A stretch of DNA of 64,000 nt from Pseudomonas sp. 6D_7.1_Bac1 (GCF_025465945.1 NZ_JANLNW010000052.1:1-64000); one strand, 5' to 3'; positions 56,829-64,000 are shown, numbered from the stretch's first letter. Made by a program: numbers and translations. The notes: a model not told the origin generated them from the sequence alone.

Positions 56829-57413
56829 ATGCACATCACCCCGATCCTCAAGCAGCTCCGCGATCAATGCCCGTCGCTCGCCAATCGCGTGGTCGTCGGC
56901 ATCGATCCACAAACCCTGCCCACCACCCCACCGCAACCCACCCCGGCCGCCTATGTCGCGGTGATCGCCGATCTGGCGAGCAAGAACACCGCGCAAAACG
57001 CGTTTCGGCAAACCATTCGCGATCGCTTCGAGGTGACGTTGTTGCTCGATGCCACGGATGCCGCGCTGGCGCTGGATCAGTTGCAGGGGCTGCGTGCCGA
57101 GCTGTGGCGGGCGTTGGTGGGGTTCAAGCCGGGTGGCGATTACGACGCCATTGAATACGACGGCGGCGAGTTGGTTTCGATCAACACCAGCCGCGTGCTT
57201 TACCGCCTGCGCTTTTTCGCCGAATTCCAGCTGGGCCGTAACAGGTCCGGTGAGCCGGCGGAAACCTGGCACGAGCGTGAACTGGACGGCTTGCCGTCCT
57301 TTACCGGGGTGACCGTGCGGGTCGATGCGATCGACCCGGCGGACCCTAACCTGAAACGTCCGGGGCCTGACGGGCGCCTGGAACTGACTTTCTCTGGAGA
57401 CGTAAAGCAATGA
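56829..57413 (+). CDS. Mu gp37-like phage tail protein (tail completion/terminator)
   Basis: 194-residue protein matching in size, position and general character the Mu gp37-like protein that precedes gp38 and the sheath. It has a Pro/Thr-rich early part (QTLPTTPPQPTPAAY) then alternating helices and strands (DRFEVTLLLDATDAALALDQLQGLRAELWRALVG). I infer a role at the upper end of the tail tube. ATG 56829 is chosen; an upstream GTG-like extension is not supported. It overlaps the next gene by 4 nt. Confidence 0.7.
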   Translation: MHITPILKQLRDQCPSLANRVVVGIDPQTLPTTPPQPTPAAYVAVIADLASKNTAQNAFRQTIRDRFEVTLLLDATDAALALDQLQGLRAELWRALVGFKPGGDYDAIEYDGGELVSINTSRVLYRLRFFAEFQLGRNRSGEPAETWHERELDGLPSFTGVTVRVDAIDPADPNLKRPGPDGRLELTFSGDVKQ

Positions 57414-57592
57414 GCAAACGCATCACTGTGCTGCCGGCCGAAGGCCGTGCCGTGCCCGACCCGGAAGCGGGCGATCTGTTGCCTCTCGAGGGCCGTGAAG
57501 TGCCGGACAACGCCTGGTGGCGTCGACGTTTGGCCGATGGCGACATCACTCTTAACGCCGTGGAAGCGGCAACACCACAGGGAGCCAAATAA
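57410..57592 (+). CDS. DUF2635 (Mu gp38-like) small tail protein
   Basis: 60-residue protein with the DUF2635 pattern: VLPAEGRAVPDPEAGDLLPLEGREVP and NAWWRRRLADGDI. Phage Mu gp38 has the same family and same position, directly before the sheath. Function unknown. It overlaps both neighbours (ATGA, TAATG), implying coupled translation. Confidence 0.85.
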   Translation: MSKRITVLPAEGRAVPDPEAGDLLPLEGREVPDNAWWRRRLADGDITLNAVEAATPQGAK

Positions 57593-59088
57593 TGGCGATC
57601 GGATTCAGCAACATCCCCGCGGACATTCGTGTTCCGCTGTTCTACGCCGAGATGGACAATTCGGCAGCCAATAGCGCGTCGTCGGCCATGCGCCGCTTGA
57701 TCGTCGCTCAGGTCAACGACAACGTCGCCAGCGCCGATGTCGGCAAACTGGTGCTGGTGTCTAGTGTGGCACTGGCCAAAAGTATCGGTGGCCAAGGCTC
57801 GATGCTGGCCTCGATGTACGACACCTGGCGCAAGACCGACCCGGTTGGCGAAATCTGGTGCCTGCCGCTGCACAACACCGTGGGCAGCATCGCCAAAGGC
57901 GTGCTGACCCTGACCGGCACCGCAACAGAAAGCGGCGTGCTCAACCTGTACGTCGGCGGCGTGCGAGTTCAAGCGGCCGTGGTCAACGCTGCAACGGCGG
58001 CTCAGGCAGCGACTGCACTGGCCTTGAAAATCAACGCCAGTGCCGATCTGCCGGTCACCGCCATCGCGGCTGAGGGCGTGATTACCCTGAGTGCCAAATG
58101 GACCGGTGACAGCGCCAACGACATCAGCCTGCAGTTCAATCGCCTGGGCAAGAGCAACGGCGAAGCCACGCCGGCGGGCCTGACCACCGCCATTACCCCA
58201 ATGACCGGTGGCGCTGGCGTGCCGGATCAGGTTGCCGCAGTCGCTGCACTCGGCGATGAACCGTTCGAATTCATCTGCATGCCGTGGACAGACACTGCGA
58301 CCCTCAATACCTGGCAAGCCGTCATGGATGACAGCGTCGGTCGTTGGTCGTGGGCCAAGCAATTGTTCGGTCACGTCTACACCGCCAAACGCGGCACCGT
58401 TGGCACCCTGGTGGCCGCCGGCCAAACCCGTAACGACCAGCACATGACCATTCAGGCGCTGGAGTTGGGTGTACCGCAACCGTTCTGGGTTCAGGCTGCT
58501 GCGCTGGCTGCGCGCACCTCGGTATTCATTTCCGCCGACGCCAGCCGTCCGACCCAAAGCGGCAGCCTGCCGGGTGTCGAGCCGGCTCCGGCCAGCGAGC
58601 GTTTCACCCTGACTGAACGCCAGTCGCTGCTCAACTACGGCATCGCGACGGCGTACTACGAAGGCGGTTACGTGCGCATTCAGCGGGCAATCACCACCTA
58701 TCAGAAGAACGCTTACGGCCAGGCGGATAACTCCTACCTGGACAGCGAAACCATGCACCAGTCGGCGTTCATCGTGCGTCGCCTGCAAAGCGTGATCACC
58801 AGCAAGTACGGCCGCCACAAACTGGCCGCCGACGGCACCCGCTTCGGCGCCGGCCAGCCGATCGTTACCCCGAGCAGCATTCGCGGTGAGCTGATCGCCC
58901 AGTACGCCAAGCTCGAACTGGAAGGCCACGTGGAGAACGCCGAGCTGTTCGCCCAGCACCTGATCGTCGAACGCGACAGCCAGGACCCGAGCCGCGTCAA
59001 TGTGCTGTTCCCGCCGGATTACATCAACGGTCTGCGGGTGTTCGCACTGCTGAACCAATTCCGTTTGCAGTACGAAAACGCGGCCTGA
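57592..59088 (+). CDS. Contractile tail sheath protein (Mu gpL-like)
   Basis: 498-residue sheath subunit; hundreds of copies wrap the tube and contract to drive it through the target envelope. The start AIGFSNIPADIRVPLFYAEMDNS and the C-terminal core with SVFISADASRPTQSGSLPGVEPAPASERFTL-type sequence match Mu-like sheaths, and the subtilisin-like fold region lies centrally. An ornamental middle domain (about 100-200, ALTLTGTATESGVLNLYVGG) resembles phage sheath insertions. Two hairpins follow its stop. Length and neighbours make this firm. Confidence 0.92.
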   Translation: MAIGFSNIPADIRVPLFYAEMDNSAANSASSAMRRLIVAQVNDNVASADVGKLVLVSSVALAKSIGGQGSMLASMYDTWRKTDPVGEIWCLPLHNTVGSIAKGVLTLTGTATESGVLNLYVGGVRVQAAVVNAATAAQAATALALKINASADLPVTAIAAEGVITLSAKWTGDSANDISLQFNRLGKSNGEATPAGLTTAITPMTGGAGVPDQVAAVAALGDEPFEFICMPWTDTATLNTWQAVMDDSVGRWSWAKQLFGHVYTAKRGTVGTLVAAGQTRNDQHMTIQALELGVPQPFWVQAAALAARTSVFISADASRPTQSGSLPGVEPAPASERFTLTERQSLLNYGIATAYYEGGYVRIQRAITTYQKNAYGQADNSYLDSETMHQSAFIVRRLQSVITSKYGRHKLAADGTRFGAGQPIVTPSSIRGELIAQYAKLELEGHVENAELFAQHLIVERDSQDPSRVNVLFPPDYINGLRVFALLNQFRLQYENAA

Positions 59089-59136
59089 GTGCCGCGTTTC
59101 ACTGTGTGACTTGTGCCCACTTCGCGTGGGCTTTTT
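59076..59136 (+). terminator. Tandem hairpins after the sheath gene
   Basis: AAACGCGGC (59076-59084) pairs perfectly with GCCGCGTTT (59091-59099) around the sheath stop codon. A second hairpin, GCCCAC (59115-59120) with GTGGGC (59126-59131), is followed by five T. Either partial termination or protection of the sheath mRNA 3' end is plausible. Confidence 0.65.
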
Positions 59137-59154
59137 ATTGAAGGGAGAAACACC

Positions 59155-59502
59155 ATGGGTCAACTGATTGCGGGCACCTGCTACGTCAAAGTGGACGGCG
59201 CTCAACTGACCATCAACGGTGGCTGCGAAGCGCCGCTGATGTCTACCAAGCGCGAAACACTGGTGCCGGGTTTCTACAAGGAAACCGACATCACTCCGTC
59301 GTTCAAAGTCACGGCGCTGCACACCCCGGACTTCCCGCTCAAGCAGCTGATCGCCGGTACCGACATGACCGTTACCTGCGAATTCAATAACGGCAAAGTC
59401 TTCGTGCTGGCCGGTGCCTATCTGATTGATGCACCGATTTCCAAGGGCGATGACGCGTCCATCGCGCTGGTCTTCGAAGGCGTGAAGGGGACCTGGCTAT
59501 GA
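59155..59502 (+). CDS. Tail tube protein (Mu gpM-like)
   Basis: 115-residue protein of the Mu gpM-like tail tube family; hexamer rings stack to the inner tube. GTCYVKVDGAQLTINGGCEAPL, KRETLVPGFYKETDITPSF and the C-terminal beta strands (VFVLAGAYLIDAPISKGDD) show the family pattern. A good AAGGGAG site precedes ATG 59155. It overlaps the chaperone gene by 4 nt. The sheath lies just upstream, as expected for matched expression. Confidence 0.9.
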   Translation: MGQLIAGTCYVKVDGAQLTINGGCEAPLMSTKRETLVPGFYKETDITPSFKVTALHTPDFPLKQLIAGTDMTVTCEFNNGKVFVLAGAYLIDAPISKGDDASIALVFEGVKGTWL

Positions 59503-59795
59503 CTCAGCTCGTGAAGCTGCAAGTGGCCATCGAGGCCCATGGCGAGCCACTGACCGAACTGACCCTGCGCCGTCCGACGGTGCAGGAGGTACGGGCGATC
59601 AAGGCGCTGCCGTACAAGATCGACAAGAGCGAAGAAGTGAGCCTGGACATGGACGTCGCGGCCAAATACATCGCGGTGTGCGCCGGCATTCCGCCGTCGT
59701 CGGTCAACCAGTTGGACCTGGCTGACCTCAACGCCTTGAGCTGGGCCGTTGCGAGTTTTTTCATGAGTGCGGCATCGGCGCCATCACCGATCTGA
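59499..59795 (+). CDS. Tail assembly chaperone, short form (Mu gp41-like)
   Basis: 98-residue chaperone placed between tube and tape measure, where contractile and long-tailed phages encode the chaperone pair that loads the tape measure. The family features are LTLRRPTVQEVRAIKAL and LDMDVAAKYIAVCAGIPPSSVNQLDLADLNAL. Near its end lies TTTTTTC (59756-59762), in the frame for -1 slippage, which fuses the first 88 residues to the downstream -1 frame. Confidence 0.88.
   Translation: MTQLVKLQVAIEAHGEPLTELTLRRPTVQEVRAIKALPYKIDKSEEVSLDMDVAAKYIAVCAGIPPSSVNQLDLADLNALSWAVASFFMSAASAPSPI
59756..59762 (+). promoter_or_regulatory. Programmed -1 frameshift site
   Basis: Zero frame reads AGT TTT TTC ATG. 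The heptamer T TTT TTC fits X XXY YYZ, permitting -1 re-pairing of both tRNAs. P2-like phages use the closely related TTTTTTG for the same protein pair. Confidence 0.85.
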
Positions 59796-59926
59796 TCGCT
59801 GTCGCCTATGACCTGGCCTGGTTCTGGAAGGTTGACCCCGAACAGATGATGGCCAGGCCACTGGACGTGCTCCGCGAATCACTGGAGCACGCGCAACGGA
59901 TCAATGCGATGCAGCAGGTGCAGTGA
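59762..59926 (+). CDS. -1 frameshift extension of the tail assembly chaperone
   Basis: In the -1 frame after the slippery TTTTTTC the sequence stays open for 54 codons (HECGIGAITDLIAVAYDLAW through FWKVDPEQMM to INAMQQVQ), stopping at TGA 59924 that overlaps the tape-measure ATG. It has no good start of its own. The WFW and amphipathic helix pattern resembles the P2 GpE/E' and Mu-type chaperone extensions. The fusion would be 142 residues and be made at lower level than the short form. Confidence 0.85.
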   Translation, partial: HECGIGAITDLIAVAYDLAWFWKVDPEQMMARPLDVLRESLEHAQRINAMQQVQ

Positions 59927-62196
59927 TGGCGAATACACAAACAAGCATGAGCATAACGAACGTCCAGGCCACGGTGAACATGTCCGTGGCCATGCTCGGT
60001 GCCCAGAAGCTGGAGGCCGAGCTGACGGGTATTCGCGCAAAAATCGGTAAATTCAGAAAAAGCATGGAGGAAAGTGGCCTCGGCCAGCTCGATGTATCCG
60101 GGTTCATCAAGGGCGGCGGTTTGGTGCAGCCGTTTATAAACGGCATCAAGAAGGCTGTTGCAGCGGAAAACGAACTCGAGCAAAAGAGCGAAAAACTCCA
60201 GGCGTTGAAACCGCCCGATATCAAGCTGGGTAAAACGGCGACCAACCTCAAGCAATTCAACGACGCGATGGACGACGTTTCCCTGAAGATAGGGCAGGCG
60301 CTGTTACCGGCGGTCAACAGTGTGGTCACTGCGCTTACGCCGATGATCAGCGCGGTGGGTGAATTCGTGGCGAACAACCCTTCGCTGGTCGAGGGGCTTG
60401 CAGCGGCAGCCGTGGCATTCACGGTGGTCACCACGGGTGCCATGGGGGCGGCTGCGGTGCTCGGGCTGCTGGCTTCGCCGATTGGGATCATTGCCGCCGT
60501 GGTTGCTGTGGCGGCGGGTTTGATCGTGGCTTACTGGAAGCCGATTTCGGGATTCTTCAGCGGTATCTGGAAAACCATGCAAGGTGCCGCCGAATCGACG
60601 TTTTCGGTATTCAGGGGCCTGTTCAACTGGAAACCGGTTGAGGCGCTGGCCAAGAGTTGGGGGGCGATCACCGGGTTTGTGTCTGAACTCTGGGGACCGA
60701 TCGGTGAGTCGACGGCGCAGACCTGGGACACCATCAAGTCGGTCTTCGACTGGTCGCCCATGACAGTGATCGAGGGGGCCTGGGCGCCGCTCAGCGAATT
60801 CTTCGGTTCGCTCTGGGATGGCATCAAGGCGGTCGCGGCACCCGTCATGGACTTCTTCAAGACGCTGTTTTCCTGGCACCCTCTGGTCATTGTTGCCAGT
60901 CACTGGCAGCCGCTGGTGGGCCTGTTTTCAGCGATCTGGGATTTGCTGCGCGCTCTGGCTGTACCCGTGATGAGCTTTTTCAAGAAGCTCTTCGACTGGT
61001 CGCCGCTGGGAATGGTGGTCAGCAACTGGAAGCCGTTGGTTGGTTTCTTCTCGGCGACCTGGGATGTGTTGCGGGCGTTGGCCGCGCCCGTGATGAGCTT
61101 TTTCAAGAAGCTTTTCGACTGGTCGCCGCTGGGTATGGTGATCAACAACTGGAAGCCGTTGGTGGGTTTCTTCTCTGCAACCTGGGATGTGCTGCGGGCA
61201 CTGGCGGCACCGGTGGTCGACTTTTTCAAAGGTCTGTTCGACTGGTCGCCGATGGCGCTGGTCAGCGTGGCCTGGGACCCGCTGAGCAATTACTTCTCGG
61301 GGTTGTGGCAAACCCTGGAGGTCATGGCACAGCCGGTGGCGGACTTTTTCAAAGGTCTGTTCGACTGGTCGCCGATGGCGCTGGTCAGCGCGGTCTGGGA
61401 CCCGCTGAGCAATTACTTCTCGGGGTTGTGGCAAACCCTGGAGGTCATGGCACAGCCGGTGGCGGACTTTTTCAAAGGTCTGTTCGACTGGTCGCCGATG
61501 ACGCTGGTCAGCGCGGTCTGGGACCCACTGAGCAATTACTTCTCGGGGTTGTGGCAAACCCTGGAGGTCATGGCACAGCCGGTGGCGGACCTTTTCAAAG
61601 GTCTGTTCGACTGGTCGCCGATGGCTGTAGTCAATGCGGCCTGGGAGCCACTGAGTGGGTTTTTCTCTGGCTTGTGGGACTCACTGACCAGCGTCACGGC
61701 ACCGGTCGGGGAACTGTTCAAAACGCTGTTCGACTGGTCACCGATGGAGATGATCACCACGCACTGGGCGCCGATCACGGAGTGGTTCAGTGGGCTATGG
61801 GAAAAGCTCAAGGCGATTATCGCGCCGATCAAGGAAATGTTCAGCGGCGGTTTAGATGGCGTCATTGCGAAAGTTACCGGCAAGGTCGAAGGCTTGACCG
61901 AGGCACAACAGAAAACCAACGCCGAAGGCAAGGGTGAGCTGGCGCCAGCGTTCTTCGGTGCCAGTAGCGAGCAGCCGTCGCTGCCGAGCGACTTGCCTAA
62001 AGGCTCCAACGCCCTGGTGCAACAAAGCGCCGCCAACAACCGCGCGCAACTGGAGGGCGGCCTGACCGTGCGCTTTGAAAACGCACCGGCCGGGATGCGC
62101 ACCGACCCGCCGCAAACCAACCAACCGGGTCTGGCCCTGACGTCACAAATCGGCTATCGCTCACTTTCTCTAGGAGGTTCCAATGAGTTGGCGTGA
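59926..62196 (+). CDS. Tape measure protein with ten 41-residue repeats
   Basis: 756-residue tape measure that sets tail length and sits inside the tube. The N-terminus is helical with charged segments. A hydrophobic stretch (about 156-203) may insert into the target membrane, as proposed for other tape measures. Residues 233-642 are ten consecutive 41-residue repeats beginning FDWSP or similar, with fixed aromatic residues. The C-terminus (about 650-756) is low complexity. ATG 59926 overlaps the frameshift product's stop. The end overlaps the next gene by 14 nt. At about 0.15 nm per helical residue, 756 residues imply a tail near 110 nm, in the range of R-type tailocins. Confidence 0.9.
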   Translation: MANTQTSMSITNVQATVNMSVAMLGAQKLEAELTGIRAKIGKFRKSMEESGLGQLDVSGFIKGGGLVQPFINGIKKAVAAENELEQKSEKLQALKPPDIKLGKTATNLKQFNDAMDDVSLKIGQALLPAVNSVVTALTPMISAVGEFVANNPSLVEGLAAAAVAFTVVTTGAMGAAAVLGLLASPIGIIAAVVAVAAGLIVAYWKPISGFFSGIWKTMQGAAESTFSVFRGLFNWKPVEALAKSWGAITGFVSELWGPIGESTAQTWDTIKSVFDWSPMTVIEGAWAPLSEFFGSLWDGIKAVAAPVMDFFKTLFSWHPLVIVASHWQPLVGLFSAIWDLLRALAVPVMSFFKKLFDWSPLGMVVSNWKPLVGFFSATWDVLRALAAPVMSFFKKLFDWSPLGMVINNWKPLVGFFSATWDVLRALAAPVVDFFKGLFDWSPMALVSVAWDPLSNYFSGLWQTLEVMAQPVADFFKGLFDWSPMALVSAVWDPLSNYFSGLWQTLEVMAQPVADFFKGLFDWSPMTLVSAVWDPLSNYFSGLWQTLEVMAQPVADLFKGLFDWSPMAVVNAAWEPLSGFFSGLWDSLTSVTAPVGELFKTLFDWSPMEMITTHWAPITEWFSGLWEKLKAIIAPIKEMFSGGLDGVIAKVTGKVEGLTEAQQKTNAEGKGELAPAFFGASSEQPSLPSDLPKGSNALVQQSAANNRAQLEGGLTVRFENAPAGMRTDPPQTNQPGLALTSQIGYRSLSLGGSNELA
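60622..61851 (+). repeat. Ten tandem 123-bp coding repeats
   Basis: Units start at 60622, 60745, 60868, 60991, 61114, 61237, 61360, 61483, 61606 and 61729. Units 6, 7 and 8 (61237-61605) are near identical in DNA: 2 differences between 6 and 7 and 3 between 7 and 8 over 123 bp. The outer units are diverged. The 123-bp period is a multiple of three, so gain or loss of units keeps the frame. Confidence 0.95.
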
Positions 62197-63421
62197 TCGT
62201 TTGTTGCCGGCGTCGTTTCGCGGCGTCGGATTCTGGGTCGATCAGGCGAAAACCCCGGTCGGTCAGAAAGGCCAGTTGCATGAGTATCCCCAGCGTGACC
62301 AACCGTTCTTCGAAGGCCTTGGCCAACAGGCGAAGATCCACGACCTGACGGCCTTTATCGTCGGGCCCGATTGCCTGGAGCAGCGTGACAAACTGCTCAA
62401 GGCGCTGGAGGAGGGCGCGGGTGAACTGGTTCATCCGTGGCTGGGGCGGATGCAGGTCAAGGTCGGTGAGTGCGAAATGACCCAGACCCGCCAGGACGGC
62501 GGGCTGGTGACGTTTGCCCTGAAGTTCTACCCCGACCAGCCACTGCAGTTTCCCACCGCTCAGGTCAACACTCGCATGCAATTGCTGGTGTCGGCTGACA
62601 GCCTGTTGGGATCGATGGTGCGCCGCTTCGAAGAGGCCATGAGCCTTATCAAGGCGGCGCGGATCGGCATCAAAGAACTGCGCGATAGCCTCAAAGAGGT
62701 CTACGAGGTTATCGAGCACGAGTTCAAGCCGCTGATCGAGACTTACAAGGAGCTCAGTCTGCTGGTCAAGGCCATCAAGGAACTGCCCCGTGAAGTGAGC
62801 GCGGAGTTCAAGGGTTTGCTTGGCGACATCAAGGAACTCGGGGACTTTGCGCGTGAGGGTTACCGTGGTGTGCTCGCCAACGTCTCGCAGCAGGTAGAGG
62901 CGGTGAAAAAGATCGATGCACCGAAGCTCACCACCGGCAAGGACACCGTGGCGGCGGCTCAGGCCATGGCCAATCTGGTGCAGGACGCGTTGTTGGTGAA
63001 ACTCGGCTATCAGGTGGCGTTGATGCCGGTGGCCACTCCCGTGGTCAAATTGAACTCCACGCCCTCCCTGGCACAGCAAGCCGTACAGCCGGTGCGGCGA
63101 GTGGACGTGCCGGTGGCCGACGATGTGCTGGCCTTGCGTGAGGCGCTCAACGAAGCGATCTGGCAAGCCGCCCTCAAGGCGGACGCTGTGCACTATCAAG
63201 CGCTCAATGCATTGCGCCAGCAATTGTTCGGGCACCTGACGGCCGTGGCGTCGTCCGGTGTGCGGCTGATTACCCTGTCTCCCAATCAGAGCATGCCGGC
63301 ATTGGTGCTCACCTATCAGTACCTGGGGGATGCCACGCGGGTGGGCGAAGTGACGCAACGCAACGGTGTGATTCACTTTGGATTCCTGCCTGTGGGCGAC
63401 CTGAAAATCGCCCAGGAGTAA
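62183..63421 (+). CDS. Mu gpN-like baseplate/DNA circularisation-family protein
   Basis: 412-residue protein with the N-terminal domain annotated as DNA circularisation protein N (about 1-110: SWRDRLLPASFRGVGFWVD, FEGLGQQAKIHDLTAFIVG, LKFYPDQP). In Mu this gene (gp43) encodes a baseplate/tail-tip component, and the name is historical. The middle is helical (KAARIGIKELRDSLKEVYEVIEHEF). TAGGAGG precedes ATG 62183. It overlaps the tape measure end and lies 3 bp before the hub gene. Confidence 0.86.
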   Translation: MSWRDRLLPASFRGVGFWVDQAKTPVGQKGQLHEYPQRDQPFFEGLGQQAKIHDLTAFIVGPDCLEQRDKLLKALEEGAGELVHPWLGRMQVKVGECEMTQTRQDGGLVTFALKFYPDQPLQFPTAQVNTRMQLLVSADSLLGSMVRRFEEAMSLIKAARIGIKELRDSLKEVYEVIEHEFKPLIETYKELSLLVKAIKELPREVSAEFKGLLGDIKELGDFAREGYRGVLANVSQQVEAVKKIDAPKLTTGKDTVAAAQAMANLVQDALLVKLGYQVALMPVATPVVKLNSTPSLAQQAVQPVRRVDVPVADDVLALREALNEAIWQAALKADAVHYQALNALRQQLFGHLTAVASSGVRLITLSPNQSMPALVLTYQYLGDATRVGEVTQRNGVIHFGFLPVGDLKIAQE

Positions 63422-63424
63422 GCC

Positions 63425-64000
63425 ATGACCGAACTTGCAAATGCCGTCAGCCTGACCGTTGACGGTCTGGATTATGGCGGCTGGAAAAGCGTTGAAATCA
63501 GTGCGGACCTGGAGCGTCAGTTCCGCACTTTCAAACTCAACATCACCTGGCAATGGCCGGGGCAAACCCTGGCAGTGCCGATCAAGCCGGGTTCGCGTTG
63601 TCAGGTGCGAATTGGTTGCGATCTGGTACTCACTGGCCACGTCTACAAGGCGCCGATCAGTTACGACGGCAAGCAGATCAGCCTGAGCATCGAGGGCAGT
63701 TCGCTGACCCAGGACCTGGTGGATTGCGCGGCGATCAACCGTCCGAGCCAATGGCAGGAACAAAGCGTGCTGAGTATCGTCCAGGCCCTGGCGTCGCCTT
63801 ATGGCGTGGGCGTGGTCAGCGAGATCCCACAAACCGCCAAGCTGAACAAACACAGCATCGTCCCTGGAGAAACGGTGTTTCAGTCCATCGACCGCTTGCT
63901 GACCTTGTACCGGGTGTTCTCCACGGATGACGCCGAAGGCCGAGTGCTGCTGGCGAAACCGGGCAGCGGTGGACGGGCCAGCGATGTGCTGGAACTGGGC
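63425..64000 (+). CDS. Baseplate hub protein, 5' part (Mu gpP/gp44-like), cut by window end
   Basis: At least 192 residues from ATG 63425 with no stop before 64000. The start TELANAVSLTVDGLDYGGWKSVEI, QVRIGCDLVLTGHVYKAPISYDG and SIVPGETVFQSIDRL fit the Mu gpP (T4 gp27-like) hub, which joins tube to spike. Order after the gpN-like gene agrees with Mu. The rest of the baseplate, spike, tail fibres and lysis genes should lie to the right. Confidence 0.85.
   Translation, partial: MTELANAVSLTVDGLDYGGWKSVEISADLERQFRTFKLNITWQWPGQTLAVPIKPGSRCQVRIGCDLVLTGHVYKAPISYDGKQISLSIEGSSLTQDLVDCAAINRPSQWQEQSVLSIVQALASPYGVGVVSEIPQTAKLNKHSIVPGETVFQSIDRLLTLYRVFSTDDAEGRVLLAKPGSGGRASDVLELG

Noticed and set aside
60622..61851. 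Regular repeats considered as a CRISPR array
   Set aside because: Units are 123 bp, contiguous, coding and without spacers; no cas genes nearby.
61305..61937. 210-codon alternative frame in the tape-measure repeats with GGHGTAGG repeats
   Set aside because: The 123-bp period is divisible by three, so every frame shows repeats; only the long frame has tape-measure character.
54799..64000. Integrase, attachment sites or transposase for the tailocin cluster
   Set aside because: No such gene or direct border repeats were seen; the left border is simply the surface-sugar cassette.

Overview
The window reads as chromosome of a fluorescent Pseudomonas, most likely the P. fluorescens group. The gene order dapC-glnD-map-rpsB-tsf-pyrH-frr-uppS-cdsA-dxr-rseP-bamA-skp-lpxD-fabZ-lpxA-lpxB-rnhB-dnaE-accA-tilS-pyrG-kdsA-eno-ftsB-ispD ... 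ispF-truD-surE-pcm-nlpD-rpoS-rsmZ-fdxA-mutS is the conserved Pseudomonas core order. Two REPIN-type palindrome pairs and an rsmZ small RNA gene with a GacA box also fit. The call rests on remembered gene order and protein families; no database search was run.

Bases 1-45502 are almost entirely housekeeping. On the minus strand lie lysine/DAP synthesis (dapD, dapC), an ArsC-like protein, the nitrogen sensor glnD and map. On the plus strand from 7032 follow translation genes (rpsB, tsf, frr), UMP kinase, then envelope synthesis: undecaprenyl-PP, CDP-DAG, the MEP isoprenoid pathway, BamA and its chaperone Skp, lipid A, fatty acid initiation and KDO. These are interleaved with DNA polymerase III alpha, CTP synthase and enolase. 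An AT-rich orphan gene (33252-33659) and a LysR/formaldehyde-detoxification pair (adhC-fghA) interrupt the isoprenoid genes ispD and ispF. The stress block surE-pcm-nlpD-rpoS ends at rsmZ, which faces fdxA and mutS.

Bases 45868-54798 form an accessory surface-glycan cassette. It encodes an acyltransferase-3/SGNH O-acetyltransferase, a NeuD/PglD-like sugar acetyltransferase, a polytopic GT-C-like membrane protein, and a minus-strand operon of a WbqC-family protein, a GtrB-like polyprenyl-phosphate glycosyltransferase, a GtrA-like flippase, a SAM methyltransferase and a WecE-like sugar aminotransferase. Together they look able to make, lipid-link, flip and attach a modified amino-deoxyhexose to O-antigen or another surface polymer.

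Bases 54990-64000 hold the start of a Mu-type contractile tail without capsid genes, that is an R-type tailocin, at the mutS-side site where fluorescent pseudomonads carry such clusters. A self-cleaving S24/XRE repressor faces an array of TGCAT operator cores. A structured leader with a terminator follows, then holin, gp37-like protein, DUF2635, sheath, tube, a chaperone with a -1 frameshift, a tape measure with ten 41-residue repeats, an N-like baseplate protein and the 5' part of the hub gene, cut by the window end. The main points of interest are the coupling of surface-sugar cassette and tailocin, the near-identical tape-measure repeats, and the unexplained leader and internal terminators.
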